Shown in pieces: positions 6,610 through 12,493 of a stretch of 15,935 nt of DNA. The notes below the pieces were generated by a model. The model made no database searches and was not told the DNA's origin. It saw nothing but the letters and a program-made list of their open reading frames with translations. A program made the translations under genes and the position numbers. The stretch covers positions 1 through 15,935 of the forward strand of contig SLSQ01000224.1 of assembly GCA_007130355.1 (NCBI GenBank), written 5' to 3'. This stretch comes from Trueperaceae bacterium. Its GTDB lineage: Bacteria; Deinococcota; Deinococci; Deinococcales; Trueperaceae. The stretch's first letter is position 1. Every line of letters begins with the position of its first letter.

Positions 6610-8166
6610 TCAGTCGAGCTCCATGTAGAGGTTCTTGAGCGGGAAGTCGTGGGCGATCGGTACGGCGAACCCTTGGATCCGCGGATCGCGGACCACCTGC
6701 ACGCCCAGGTGGAAGACCGGAAGCATCGCCGTTTCGGCGAGCGCGAGTTCCTGGATCTCCCGGTAGAGCTCTGCGCGTGCTTCGGGATCGACGGTGGCGG
6801 TCGCCTCTTCGATCAGCGCGTCGATCTCGGCGTTCGAGAAGTACGAGCTGTTCGTTCCGGGCGGCGTGTTGTCCGTGTGAACGAGGCCCATCCAGGTGTC
6901 CGGATCGGGCGGACCGGTGACCGTGAGCACGACCATGTCGTAGTTCGAGTTCGCGCGCTCCGATCCGTAGGTTCCGTGCTCGAGCTGCCGGAACTCGATG
7001 TCGATGCCGACCTCTTCCAGGTAGAACTGGAGCATCGGCGACACGAGCGGCCACGGTTCGAGCTGAGTCGTGAGCAGGTCGACGGAGAACCCGTCCGGGT
7101 AGCCCGCCTCGGCGAGCAGCTCCATGGCGCGTTCCGGGGAGTACTCGTAGCGCGGAACCGTGTCCTCGGCCGAACCGTCGGCCAGGGGCGTGATGAAGCT
7201 GTGCGCGACGCTGGCCACGCCGGTCAGCACGGACCCGACCAGGGTTTCCTTGTCGACGGCGTGGTGCACCGCCTGCCGGACACGGGGATCGTCGAACGGA
7301 GGACGGTCGATGCGATAGTAGAGCGCCGAGATGGCCGACTGCTGACCGCGGTCCACGACCAGGTTCGGGTTCGCCTCCAGCGACGCGATGGTGTCCGGGT
7401 CCCGGAACAGACCGAGCGAGACCTCGCCGGTTCCGAGGGGGCCCGCTGCGACGGCGTCGTCCGAGATCGGGATGAGCACGATCCGGGGCGTGACGGGAAG
7501 ACCTTCCTCGTAATAGTCGGGATTCGCTTCGAGCACGATCCGTTCGCCCGGGTCGTACGCCGCGAGCATGAACGGCCCGCTGCCGATGGCGTTCGCCGTG
7601 TAGTCGTCGCCGAAGTGCTCCATCGCTTCCTGGTTGACGATGCCGGTGCGGCGGTTGTACCCGAGCTTGTTGAGCAGCGGACCGTGCGGCTCGTCCAGGT
7701 GCATGACGACCGTGTAGTCGTCGGGCGTCTCGATCGATTGGATCATGCCGAAGTCGAAGCGGCCCGGCGAGTCGGAGTCGGGCGCGATCATCCGGTCGTA
7801 GGTCCACTTCACGTCGTGGGCCGTGACCTCGCCCCAGTCCCGGTGCCACTGGACGCCTTCACGAAGGTGGAAGGTGTAGGTCCGGCCGTCGTCGCTGACC
7901 TCCCAGGTGTGCGCGAGATCGCCGGTCAGCTCGGCCGTACCCGGCACGTACCGGACCAGCTGGCTGTAGATATTGTCGGCGATTCCGTAGTCGTGGAGCG
8001 ACGACTGGTACTGGGGGTCGAGGCGCGTGATGTCGCCCCGATATCGGATCGTGACCTCTTCGGCGATGGACTGGGCGGCGCCGGTCGTGACGGCCTGGGC
8101 CGCCACGAGCGCGACCGCCAGGATCGCGGCTCGGATCATCGTTCCACGGAACTTCCGTTGCTTCAT
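6610..8166 (-). CDS. ABC transporter substrate-binding protein, peptide/opine/nickel family (second copy)
   Basis: Periplasmic SBP_bac_5 protein of 518 aa. The signal peptide 'MKQRKFRGT...' has a Lys/Arg n-region, a hydrophobic core (about 11-28) and a GAA|QS-like cleavage near residue 31; there is no lipobox. The family signature is clear: a beta strand with 'LDPQYQ', then 'REGVQWHRDWGEVTAHDVKWTYDRM'. 'GSGPFMLAAYDPGERIVLEANPDYYEEGLP' is the usual mid-domain motif. The ATG has an AGGAGG SD at 9 nt. It is the binding protein of the dppB/dppC-type permeases encoded just downstream and is co-transcribed with the VOC and FAH genes upstream. The link with a FAH hydrolase suggests the ligand is a catabolic substrate, possibly carboxylated or aromatic, rather than nutritional peptides. 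This is inferred from context only. Confidence 0.94.
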   Translation of the reverse strand: MKQRKFRGTMIRAAILAVALVAAQAVTTGAAQSIAEEVTIRYRGDITRLDPQYQSSLHDYGIADNIYSQLVRYVPGTAELTGDLAHTWEVSDDGRTYTFHLREGVQWHRDWGEVTAHDVKWTYDRMIAPDSDSPGRFDFGMIQSIETPDDYTVVMHLDEPHGPLLNKLGYNRRTGIVNQEAMEHFGDDYTANAIGSGPFMLAAYDPGERIVLEANPDYYEEGLPVTPRIVLIPISDDAVAAGPLGTGEVSLGLFRDPDTIASLEANPNLVVDRGQQSAISALYYRIDRPPFDDPRVRQAVHHAVDKETLVGSVLTGVASVAHSFITPLADGSAEDTVPRYEYSPERAMELLAEAGYPDGFSVDLLTTQLEPWPLVSPMLQFYLEEVGIDIEFRQLEHGTYGSERANSNYDMVVLTVTGPPDPDTWMGLVHTDNTPPGTNSSYFSNAEIDALIEEATATVDPEARAELYREIQELALAETAMLPVFHLGVQVVRDPRIQGFAVPIAHDFPLKNLYMELD

Positions 8167-8235
8167 GACTTCGTTCCTCCTCTGAGGAATGCGCGCGCGT
8201 CGGCGCGTCCACCGTGTCGAATCGCGACGAGTCGA

Positions 8236-8631
8236 TCAGTCTTGGTTCGGGTCGGCCTCCCATTGCTCACGCTTCGCGTCGACCAGCTGCATGCGCCACC
8301 CTCCGGGATCGCGCAGGTTCGCGTTCGTACGTCCGGTGCTGGCCACCTTGTGGGGCTCGGATGCGAATCGCACTCCTTTCGCGGCGAGCTTCTCGTGCGC
8401 CTCGAGGACGTTCGTGGCGCGGAACGCGATGTGGTTGATTCCGGGGTTCTCCTCGCCGATCACCTTGTGGAGCTCGAAGATCGGCTGGTTCTCCCCGGGG
8501 AGCTGGACCTCGACGGACCCACCGTGGTGCGTCGTGCGGGCGAGGACCTTGAAGCCCATGTGCTGGAAGAATTCGACGTACGCGTCGAGGTCGTCGACGA
8601 TGATTTCGATGTGATCGATGCCGGTGATCAT
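8236..8631 (-). CDS. VOC-superfamily (glyoxalase-like) protein 2
   Basis: A 131-aa VOC-fold protein. 'ITGIDHIEIIVDDLDAYVEFF' (2-22) starts the first module with metal-ligand candidate H7. 'FELHK' (52-56) provides E53. The second module begins 'GINHIAFRA' with H67. The last strand reads 'RDPGGWRMQLV' (107-117): the position that is normally the final metal-binding Glu is Gln115, so metal geometry or activity may differ from typical glyoxalases and methylmalonyl-CoA epimerases. AAGGAG precedes the ATG by 8 nt; in-frame upstream codons back to 8700 lack an SD and protein-like composition. It is about 30% of the length of a two-module dioxygenase, so it is probably a dimeric single-module enzyme. 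It sits between the FAH hydrolase and the binding-protein gene in the same operon and is not a close copy of VOC protein 1. Confidence 0.87.
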   Translation of the reverse strand: MITGIDHIEIIVDDLDAYVEFFQHMGFKVLARTTHHGGSVEVQLPGENQPIFELHKVIGEENPGINHIAFRATNVLEAHEKLAAKGVRFASEPHKVASTGRTNANLRDPGGWRMQLVDAKREQWEADPNQD

Positions 8632-8729
8632 GCTCGTTGCTCCTTCGGGACGAGAGTTCTTCGTTTCGGTCCGGGACGCCCTGGCGTTCGGGCGCATCGG
8701 GTCGCCTTCGCGGGTCGGCGTTCGTGCCT

Positions 8730-9425
8730 TCAGCGATCTAGGTAGCGCACGTTCACCTCCCCGACCCCTTCGACGACGCCGTTCAGTTCGTCTCCGGGCT
8801 GCACGCGGGTGACGCCGGCCGGCGTGCCGGTCATGATCAGATCCCCCGGCGCCAACGACACGTAGCGGCTCAGGTAGGCGATGACCTCGGGCACGCGCCA
8901 GATCTGCTGGGCGAGATCGCCCGACTGTCGGACCTCCCCGTTCACGCTGAGCGTGATGGCACCGGCGGAGGGATGCCCGACGTCCGTGACCGACCGAATC
9001 GGTCCGCACGGGGCGGACGCGTCGAACCCCTTGGCGAGATCCCACGGGCGGCCCATCTTCTTGGCCGTGGCCTGGACGTCGCGCCGGGTCATGTCGAGCC
9101 CCACGCCGTAGCCGTACACGCGGTCGAGCGCCTCGTCCTCCGAGATCTCCGAACCTTCGGTGCCGATCGCGACGACCAGCTCGATCTCGTGGTGGAGATC
9201 GTCGGTCATCGACGGGAACCGCAGGGCGGAGCCGGAGGCGACGACCGCGTCGGCGGGCTTGCTGAAGAAGAACGGCGGCTCCCGGTCGGGGTCGTGCCCC
9301 ATTTCGATCGCGTGCTCGGCGTAGTTCCGCCCGACGCAGTAGATCCGTCGGATCGGGAATCGTCCTCCACCGGCGACGGGCAGGTGCACGGTCGCGGGGA
9401 CGGGAACCACGTAGTCGTCTGCCAT
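8730..9425 (-). CDS. Fumarylacetoacetate hydrolase (FAH) family protein, fumarylpyruvate/acylpyruvate hydrolase-like
   Basis: A metal-dependent C-C bond hydrolase or decarboxylase, 231 aa, the size of the single-domain fumarylpyruvate hydrolase (NagK) and FAHD1 group. Visible motifs: 'YCVGRNYAEHAIEMG' (29-43), 'PFFFSKPADAVV' (51-62), metal ligands E80 and E82 in 'HHEIELVVAIG' with D111 in 'GVGLDMTRRD', 'AKGFDASAPCGP' (131-142), and the C-terminal 'IMTGTPAGV' (197-205). These fit fumarylpyruvate hydrolase (gentisate-pathway type), but no gentisate dioxygenase or isomerase is nearby, so an acylpyruvase or 2-keto-3-deoxy acid dehydratase-like role is equally possible. AAGGAG precedes the ATG by 9 nt. 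The 27-residue upstream extension (start at 9506) would run through the promoter and is rejected. It is the first gene of the FAH-VOC-SBP-permease operon, divergent from regulator 2. Confidence 0.92.
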   Translation of the reverse strand: MADDYVVPVPATVHLPVAGGGRFPIRRIYCVGRNYAEHAIEMGHDPDREPPFFFSKPADAVVASGSALRFPSMTDDLHHEIELVVAIGTEGSEISEDEALDRVYGYGVGLDMTRRDVQATAKKMGRPWDLAKGFDASAPCGPIRSVTDVGHPSAGAITLSVNGEVRQSGDLAQQIWRVPEVIAYLSRYVSLAPGDLIMTGTPAGVTRVQPGDELNGVVEGVGEVNVRYLDR

Positions 9426-9505
9426 CGTTGGATGCTCCTTCGTGATCTTCGAGGTCCACCACCGGCGTCGGGCGCAGGTGCATGGACTTGCAAGGCGATG
9501 GGCCA

Positions 9506-9534
9506 ACCGTAGCCCAATCTGGAATTGATGTCAA
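9506..9534 (-). promoter_or_regulatory. Sigma70-type promoter of the FAH / transporter operon
   Basis: On the minus strand a consensus TTGACA (9534-9529) is followed by exactly 17 nt and then TACGGT (9511-9506). The transcript would start near 9499, giving a leader of about 75 nt before the FAH ATG. This is the best-matching promoter in the window. Its -35 lies inside the palindrome at 9523-9536, suggesting repression by regulator 2. Confidence 0.65.
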
Positions 9535-9536
9535 TT
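9523..9536. promoter_or_regulatory. Candidate operator for GntR regulator 2
   Basis: AATTGA-TG-TCAATT is a perfect 14-bp palindrome in an AT-richer patch of a very GC-rich region. It covers the -35 of the FAH operon promoter and lies 48-61 bp upstream of the regulator's ATG. The position suits a repressor that is displaced when its ligand is present. Assignment to regulator 2 is inference from adjacency. Confidence 0.6.
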
Positions 9537-9571
9537 TGGTTCAGAGCGGCCAGAACGATGTTCACGCGTGT

Positions 9572-9577
9572 TAGCCT
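9572..9577 (+). promoter_or_regulatory. Leaderless-type -10 box of GntR regulator 2
   Basis: TAGCCT (TANNNT) ends 6 nt before the ATG at 9584. No SD is visible upstream of this ATG, unlike almost every other gene here. A TANNNT box at this distance is the arrangement described for leaderless transcripts in Deinococcus and Actinobacteria. No convincing -35 is seen. Confidence 0.45.
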
Positions 9578-9583
9578 TACACC

Positions 9584-10312
9584 ATGGCCGCAAACGACGG
9601 CGCCCAATACTCGGTTGGTACGCGCGCGGAGCGCATGACGCTCCAGAAACTTCGCCACCTGATCGAACGGTCCGACTTCCGCGAAGGCGACAAACTACCG
9701 CCCGAACGCACCCTCTCGAAGGAACTCGGGGTGAGCCGCCGCCTCCTCCGGAACGCGTTCGCCGTGCTCGAGTCCGAAGGCAAGATCTGGCGGGGCGTCG
9801 GGCAAGGAACCTTCGTCGGCACGAAATCGCCGAAGGACGTCGGGGACCTCGTCACGCTGGCCCAAGCGTCGAACCCGGTCGCCGTGATCGAGGCGCGCCT
9901 GGCCCTCGAGCCGATCTGCGCCCGCTTCGCGGCCCAACGGGCGACGTCGGAGCACCTATCGCTCCTCAAGCGCTGCGCGGAGGAGTCCGGCCGCGCGAGA
10001 TCGTTCGCGGAGTTCGACCGATGGGACGAACGGTTCCACCGCACCATCGTCGACGCGACCGGAAACAACGTGTTCCAGGCGATGCACAGCGTGATCCGGT
10101 CCGTCTGGTCGGAGATCTCGTGGGGCGACGCCCGCACGCGGAACTTCACCGCCGAATGGCACCGGATCTACGCCCGCCAGCACCGCGTGATCGGCGAAGC
10201 GATCGAGAACCGCGACCTCGTACGCGCGGAGAACCTCACGCTCGAGCACTGGCAGACCATGAGGGCGAACCTGACCCGCGACCCGGTTGCCATGGCCGGT
10301 GCGGCGAGCTGA
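9584..10312 (+). CDS. GntR-family transcriptional regulator, FadR/FCD subfamily (regulator 2)
   Basis: DNA-binding regulator of 242 aa. The winged helix at about 14-80 contains 'DKLPPERTLSKELGVSRRLLRNAFAVLESEGKI', typical of the FadR branch, with a Gly-rich wing (GVGQGTFVG). The FCD domain at about 95-228 keeps a full metal-ligand set: D148 and H152 (WDERFHRTI), H200 (QHRVIGEAI) and H222 (LEHWQTM). This differs from regulator 1, where one His appears to be missing; the two regulators therefore probably answer to different ligands, for example a carboxylate chelated by the metal in this one. The ATG has no SD and is probably translated leaderless. It is divergent from the FAH-VOC-transporter operon, with a palindromic operator candidate between them. 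A later ATG (residue 18, 9635) would cut into the helical domain and is less likely. Confidence 0.92.
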   Translation: MAANDGAQYSVGTRAERMTLQKLRHLIERSDFREGDKLPPERTLSKELGVSRRLLRNAFAVLESEGKIWRGVGQGTFVGTKSPKDVGDLVTLAQASNPVAVIEARLALEPICARFAAQRATSEHLSLLKRCAEESGRARSFAEFDRWDERFHRTIVDATGNNVFQAMHSVIRSVWSEISWGDARTRNFTAEWHRIYARQHRVIGEAIENRDLVRAENLTLEHWQTMRANLTRDPVAMAGAAS

Positions 10313-10387
10313 GCTTCGAATTTCGCCCCCCCGGGGTTCGGCGTTACGGCTGGGGACGACGCTCTCGTACCACGACGACGATGCTTC

Positions 10388-10432
10388 GCGCACCGGTCGG
10401 GCCCCTCCGGACCGAGCCTTCGGGCCGTGCGC
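10388..10432. terminator. Possible hairpin in the convergent gap between regulator 2 and the SRPBCC gene
   Basis: The 120-bp gap 10313-10432 separates two convergent genes and holds no ORF of interest. GCGCAC (10388-10393) pairs with GTGCGC (10427-10432) and GGCCC (10400-10404) with GGGCC (10422-10426), giving an 11-bp interrupted stem that abuts the SRPBCC stop codon. No T-tract is present. A bidirectional terminator is plausible but weakly supported. Confidence 0.3.
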
Positions 10433-11104
10433 TCACGCTCCCGCCGCGCCCCCACCGCCGTTCTCCGGCCCCTCTTCGCCCGCATAGAACGCCCGCGTCG
10501 CCTCGGCCGCCGCGAACGCCTCGGCCTCGGGCGTCCCCGCGCGCACGGCGGCGCGACCCCAGGCGTCGCTGGTCGCCCGGTAGAAGTCCATGGCCTCGGG
10601 CGACGAGGCCCATCGGTCGGATTCGGGCGGGGCGCGGAACGTCTGGGGGTCCTCGACGTACCGGGCGAGGCCCAGGAACGCGAGGTCCCAGCCGACCCCC
10701 GCGGCGCCGGGACCGTACCGGTCGCTGAACCCGGGCGTCGGGTGCGCCTCGTGCGCGAGCTCCGTTCGGACTCCGTCCGGCTCCGGAATCAGCCGGACCG
10801 CGAGCCAGCTCACGGCGCCGCCGTACTCCCACGCCACCTCGAGCCGCTCCGGCGGAACGCACGCCTCGATCGTTCCGCCTGCGTTGCCCTCGAACTGGTA
10901 GCGACCACCTTCGCGGAGGTCGCCCGAGACCGGCAGGAACCAGCGGGCCAACCGATCGGGTTCGGTCAGGGCGCCCCAGAGGTCCCGTGCGTCCGTCGGG
11001 TAGGTACGTGCGACGCGGACCACCTGCGTCTCGGCGCCGTCCCGGGCGCCGGCCTCGACGGCGCGGGACGTCCTCGCCAGGTGCTCCTGGAGGTCGAAGG
11101 GCAC
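10433..11104 (-). CDS. SRPBCC-family (AHSA1/START-like) protein
   Basis: A 223-aa soluble protein with a START/Bet v1-like ligand-binding fold of the AHSA1 group. Typical elements: 'VRVARTYPTDARDLWGALTEPDRLARWFLPVSGDL' (about 29-63), then 'GGRYQFEGNAGGTIEACVPPERLEVAWEYG' (about 66-95), and after a variable loop 'GWDLAFLGLARYVED'. A C-terminal extension with 'SDAWGRAAVRAGTPEAEAFAAAEATRAFYAG' is shared by the longer SRPBCC group, and the last residues are a Gly/Ala-rich tail. Translation starts at GTG 11104, with GGAGGAG 7 nt upstream. Family members bind hydrophobic ligands or act with ArsR-type regulators; none is adjacent here. It stands alone between two possible hairpins (10388-10432, 11232-11256) and has no obvious link with its neighbours. 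Confidence 0.88.
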   Translation of the reverse strand: MPFDLQEHLARTSRAVEAGARDGAETQVVRVARTYPTDARDLWGALTEPDRLARWFLPVSGDLREGGRYQFEGNAGGTIEACVPPERLEVAWEYGGAVSWLAVRLIPEPDGVRTELAHEAHPTPGFSDRYGPGAAGVGWDLAFLGLARYVEDPQTFRAPPESDRWASSPEAMDFYRATSDAWGRAAVRAGTPEAEAFAAAEATRAFYAGEEGPENGGGGAAGA

Positions 11105-11231
11105 GCCTGAGCTCCTCCCCGCGGCGGAACGGGTCGTTCCGGCCGCACCGAGATCGTACGGGGACGCCCGGACCTCGAAGGTGCGTGGCGGCGCGTGGAC
11201 GGAGCGTGCCCCCGGAAGCGCGCGATGCAGG

Positions 11232-11256
11232 CGCCGCGGCAGGGGGCGCCGCGGCG
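11232..11256. terminator. All-GC hairpin downstream of the small membrane protein genes
   Basis: CGCCGCGGC and GCCGCGGCG form a 9-bp stem made only of G and C, with a 7-nt loop. It lies 39-63 nt past the stop of the minus-strand membrane gene and upstream of the SRPBCC start, within the 190-bp gap 11105-11294, which shows no other gene. No T-tract follows. It probably separates the two transcription units, but a pure terminator is not proven. Confidence 0.4.
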
Positions 11257-11260
11257 GGGC

Positions 11261-11300
11261 GCGCTCCGGTGCGCTCCCGTGCGCTCCGGTGCGCTCAGCG
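11261..11300. repeat. Four tandem 10-bp repeats (GCGCTCCGGT type)
   Basis: GCGCTCCGGT, GCGCTCCCGT, GCGCTCCGGT and GCGCTCAGCG follow each other in perfect 10-bp register. The last copy contains the stop codon of the minus-strand membrane gene (11295-11297). A 10-bp period places every copy on the same face of the helix. It may be simple slippage in GC-rich DNA. Confidence 0.55.
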
Positions 11301-11777
11301 TTCCGCGCGATACGAACGCCGCACGGGAGCCGTGAACGCCGCCCCGAGGATCGCCGCCGCGTTCGCCGCCGTCACGTACTGAATCGGCCAACGGAACCCG
11401 ATGAGCAGTCCTTGCGTCAGAAGCCACGCGACCAGGACCACGCCGAGCGCGACCGACCCGAGCCAGGCCCAGTGCCACGTCCCGAAGCGTCCCAGCCGCA
11501 CGGTCGCCGGCGCGCGCCGCCCCGCCCACAGTCCGTAGGCGAGGACGAGCGGGAGCACGCCCATCGCCGTCAGCAGGAACAGTCCCGGCAGCACGTAATC
11601 GGACACGGGAAGGGACGGGAGGACCGTGTCCATACCGAGCGATCCTCCGCTCGGATCGGCGAGCATCGCGATCCCGCCGTAGACGCCTCCGAACGCGAGG
11701 AACACCAGCGAGGCCCGCAACACGGTCCGTCCCCAGCGCGCGCCACGGGCGTCGACGGTCGTCCCGGGCGCCGTCAC
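11295..11777 (-). CDS. Small integral membrane protein, unknown function
   Basis: A 160-aa protein with four predicted membrane helices (about 19-41, 61-84, 97-118 and 130-149). The C-terminus is short and basic (VRRSYRAER). I recognise no catalytic motif; charged residues are few and mostly at helix ends. The start is GTG 11777, which overlaps the stop of the upstream membrane gene (GTGA) and has GGGAGG 5 nt before it, so the two proteins are translationally coupled and probably work together. Longer in-frame versions back to 11906 would run through the partner gene and have Arg-rich shadow composition. The 'GMDTVLPSLPVSDYVLPGLFLL' stretch contains conserved-looking Pro and Asp residues on the predicted outer face. 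Confidence 0.75.
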   Translation of the reverse strand: MTAPGTTVDARGARWGRTVLRASLVFLAFGGVYGGIAMLADPSGGSLGMDTVLPSLPVSDYVLPGLFLLTAMGVLPLVLAYGLWAGRRAPATVRLGRFGTWHWAWLGSVALGVVLVAWLLTQGLLIGFRWPIQYVTAANAAAILGAAFTAPVRRSYRAER

Positions 11778-12184
11778 GACGACCTCCCGAGCGCGTTCTC
11801 GGACCGTCGACCGGCCGCTGCACGACGCCTCGGCGCGCCGTGCAGCACCGCGACGCTCGCCACCGTCAGGACGGCGAGGACGCCGAAGAGGAACGCGACG
11901 GGCCACTCGCCCTGCTGCGCGTAGTACCCGGGACTGTTCAGCACGCTATAGAGCAGCATGCCTGCGAAGAACGCGAACCCCGCCGGCGCCCACGAGTCGC
12001 GCCGAAGCAGCGCGACGGAACTCACGATCAGGCCGAGCGCCGCCGTCCCTTCCGCCACCAGGTGGAACGCCAACGCCACGGGCGCGGTCTCGACCTCGGG
12101 CACCCCCGACGTCACGAGCAGGTACGTCCACATGCCCACCATCGCCGAACCGGTCGCGAGTCCGAACCACGCCACGTAGCTCAT
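11774..12184 (-). CDS. Small integral membrane protein, unknown function (partner)
   Basis: A 136-aa protein with four predicted helices (about 4-25, 35-60, 68-86 and 93-114) and a basic, Arg-rich cytoplasmic tail (PRRRAAAGRR...). It is not recognised. The second helix holds 'AFHLVAEGTAALGLIVSSVALL', with a His and a Glu inside the membrane span; the loop 'LNSPGYYAQQGEWP' between helices 3 and 4 is aromatic and polar. The ATG has GGAGG 6 nt upstream. It overlaps the downstream membrane gene by 4 bp, and the shared four-helix layout of the pair suggests a heteromeric membrane unit. The gene diverges from the lipoprotein gene across a 309-bp gap. It resembles generic small membrane proteins often labelled DUF or hypothetical. 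Confidence 0.78.
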   Translation of the reverse strand: MSYVAWFGLATGSAMVGMWTYLLVTSGVPEVETAPVALAFHLVAEGTAALGLIVSSVALLRRDSWAPAGFAFFAGMLLYSVLNSPGYYAQQGEWPVAFLFGVLAVLTVASVAVLHGAPRRRAAAGRRSENALGRSS

Positions 12185-12390
12185 CCGTACCCTCCAAGGA
12201 CGCCGTCACGGGTCCAAGACACCTCATACACCGCACGGACGTTCGTGCGCCAGGTGCGTTCGTCCCGGTTCCGTTCCGCGGGGCGCGACGCCGGTAGGAC
12301 GCTCCCGCGGCCCGACGCACGATCCCGGAGCGCGAACCGCGGATCGGGTCGGTAGTGCCGCGGTAACCGAAGCGTCGTAGCGTCGCCGCA

Positions 12391-12474
12391 CGAGGAGCGT
12401 TCGCGTCAGGCACTCGAGTCGCGGACTCGCGTCCGACGCTCCTCGGGATCGTTCGGTTCACGGTCCGAGTCCGC
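12391..12474 (+). promoter_or_regulatory. Structured leader with mutually exclusive stems upstream of the lipoprotein gene
   Basis: The 309-bp divergent gap 12185-12493 has no gene. Its right part holds an outer 10-bp inverted repeat (CGAGGAGCGT 12391-12400 with ACGCTCCTCG 12436-12445) enclosing a perfect hairpin, CGAGTC-GCG-GACTCG (12415-12429). The arm GCGGACTCG (12421-12429) can instead pair over 9 bp with CGAGTCCGC (12466-12474), which ends 9 nt before the AAGGGAG ribosome-binding site. The two pairings exclude each other, as in an attenuator or translational switch. No known riboswitch class is recognised. I see nothing definite in 12185-12390. Confidence 0.4.
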
Positions 12475-12493
12475 ACGTAGCAAGGGAGTTCGC

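Noticed and set aside
6451..8745. Plus-strand frame of 764 codons across the second binding-protein and VOC genes
   Set aside because: Runs antisense through several clear genes and the hairpin gap, with biased Arg/Asp/Val composition. It is a high-GC artefact.
10987..11924. Several Arg/Pro-rich plus-strand frames across 10987-11924
   Set aside because: They overlap the SRPBCC and membrane genes antisense, lack SD sites and have shadow composition.
12364..12384. ECF-sigma-like promoter (AACC ... CGTC) before the lipoprotein gene
   Set aside because: The spacing between the two elements is about 12 nt, too short for the usual 16-17, and both are common in GC-rich DNA.
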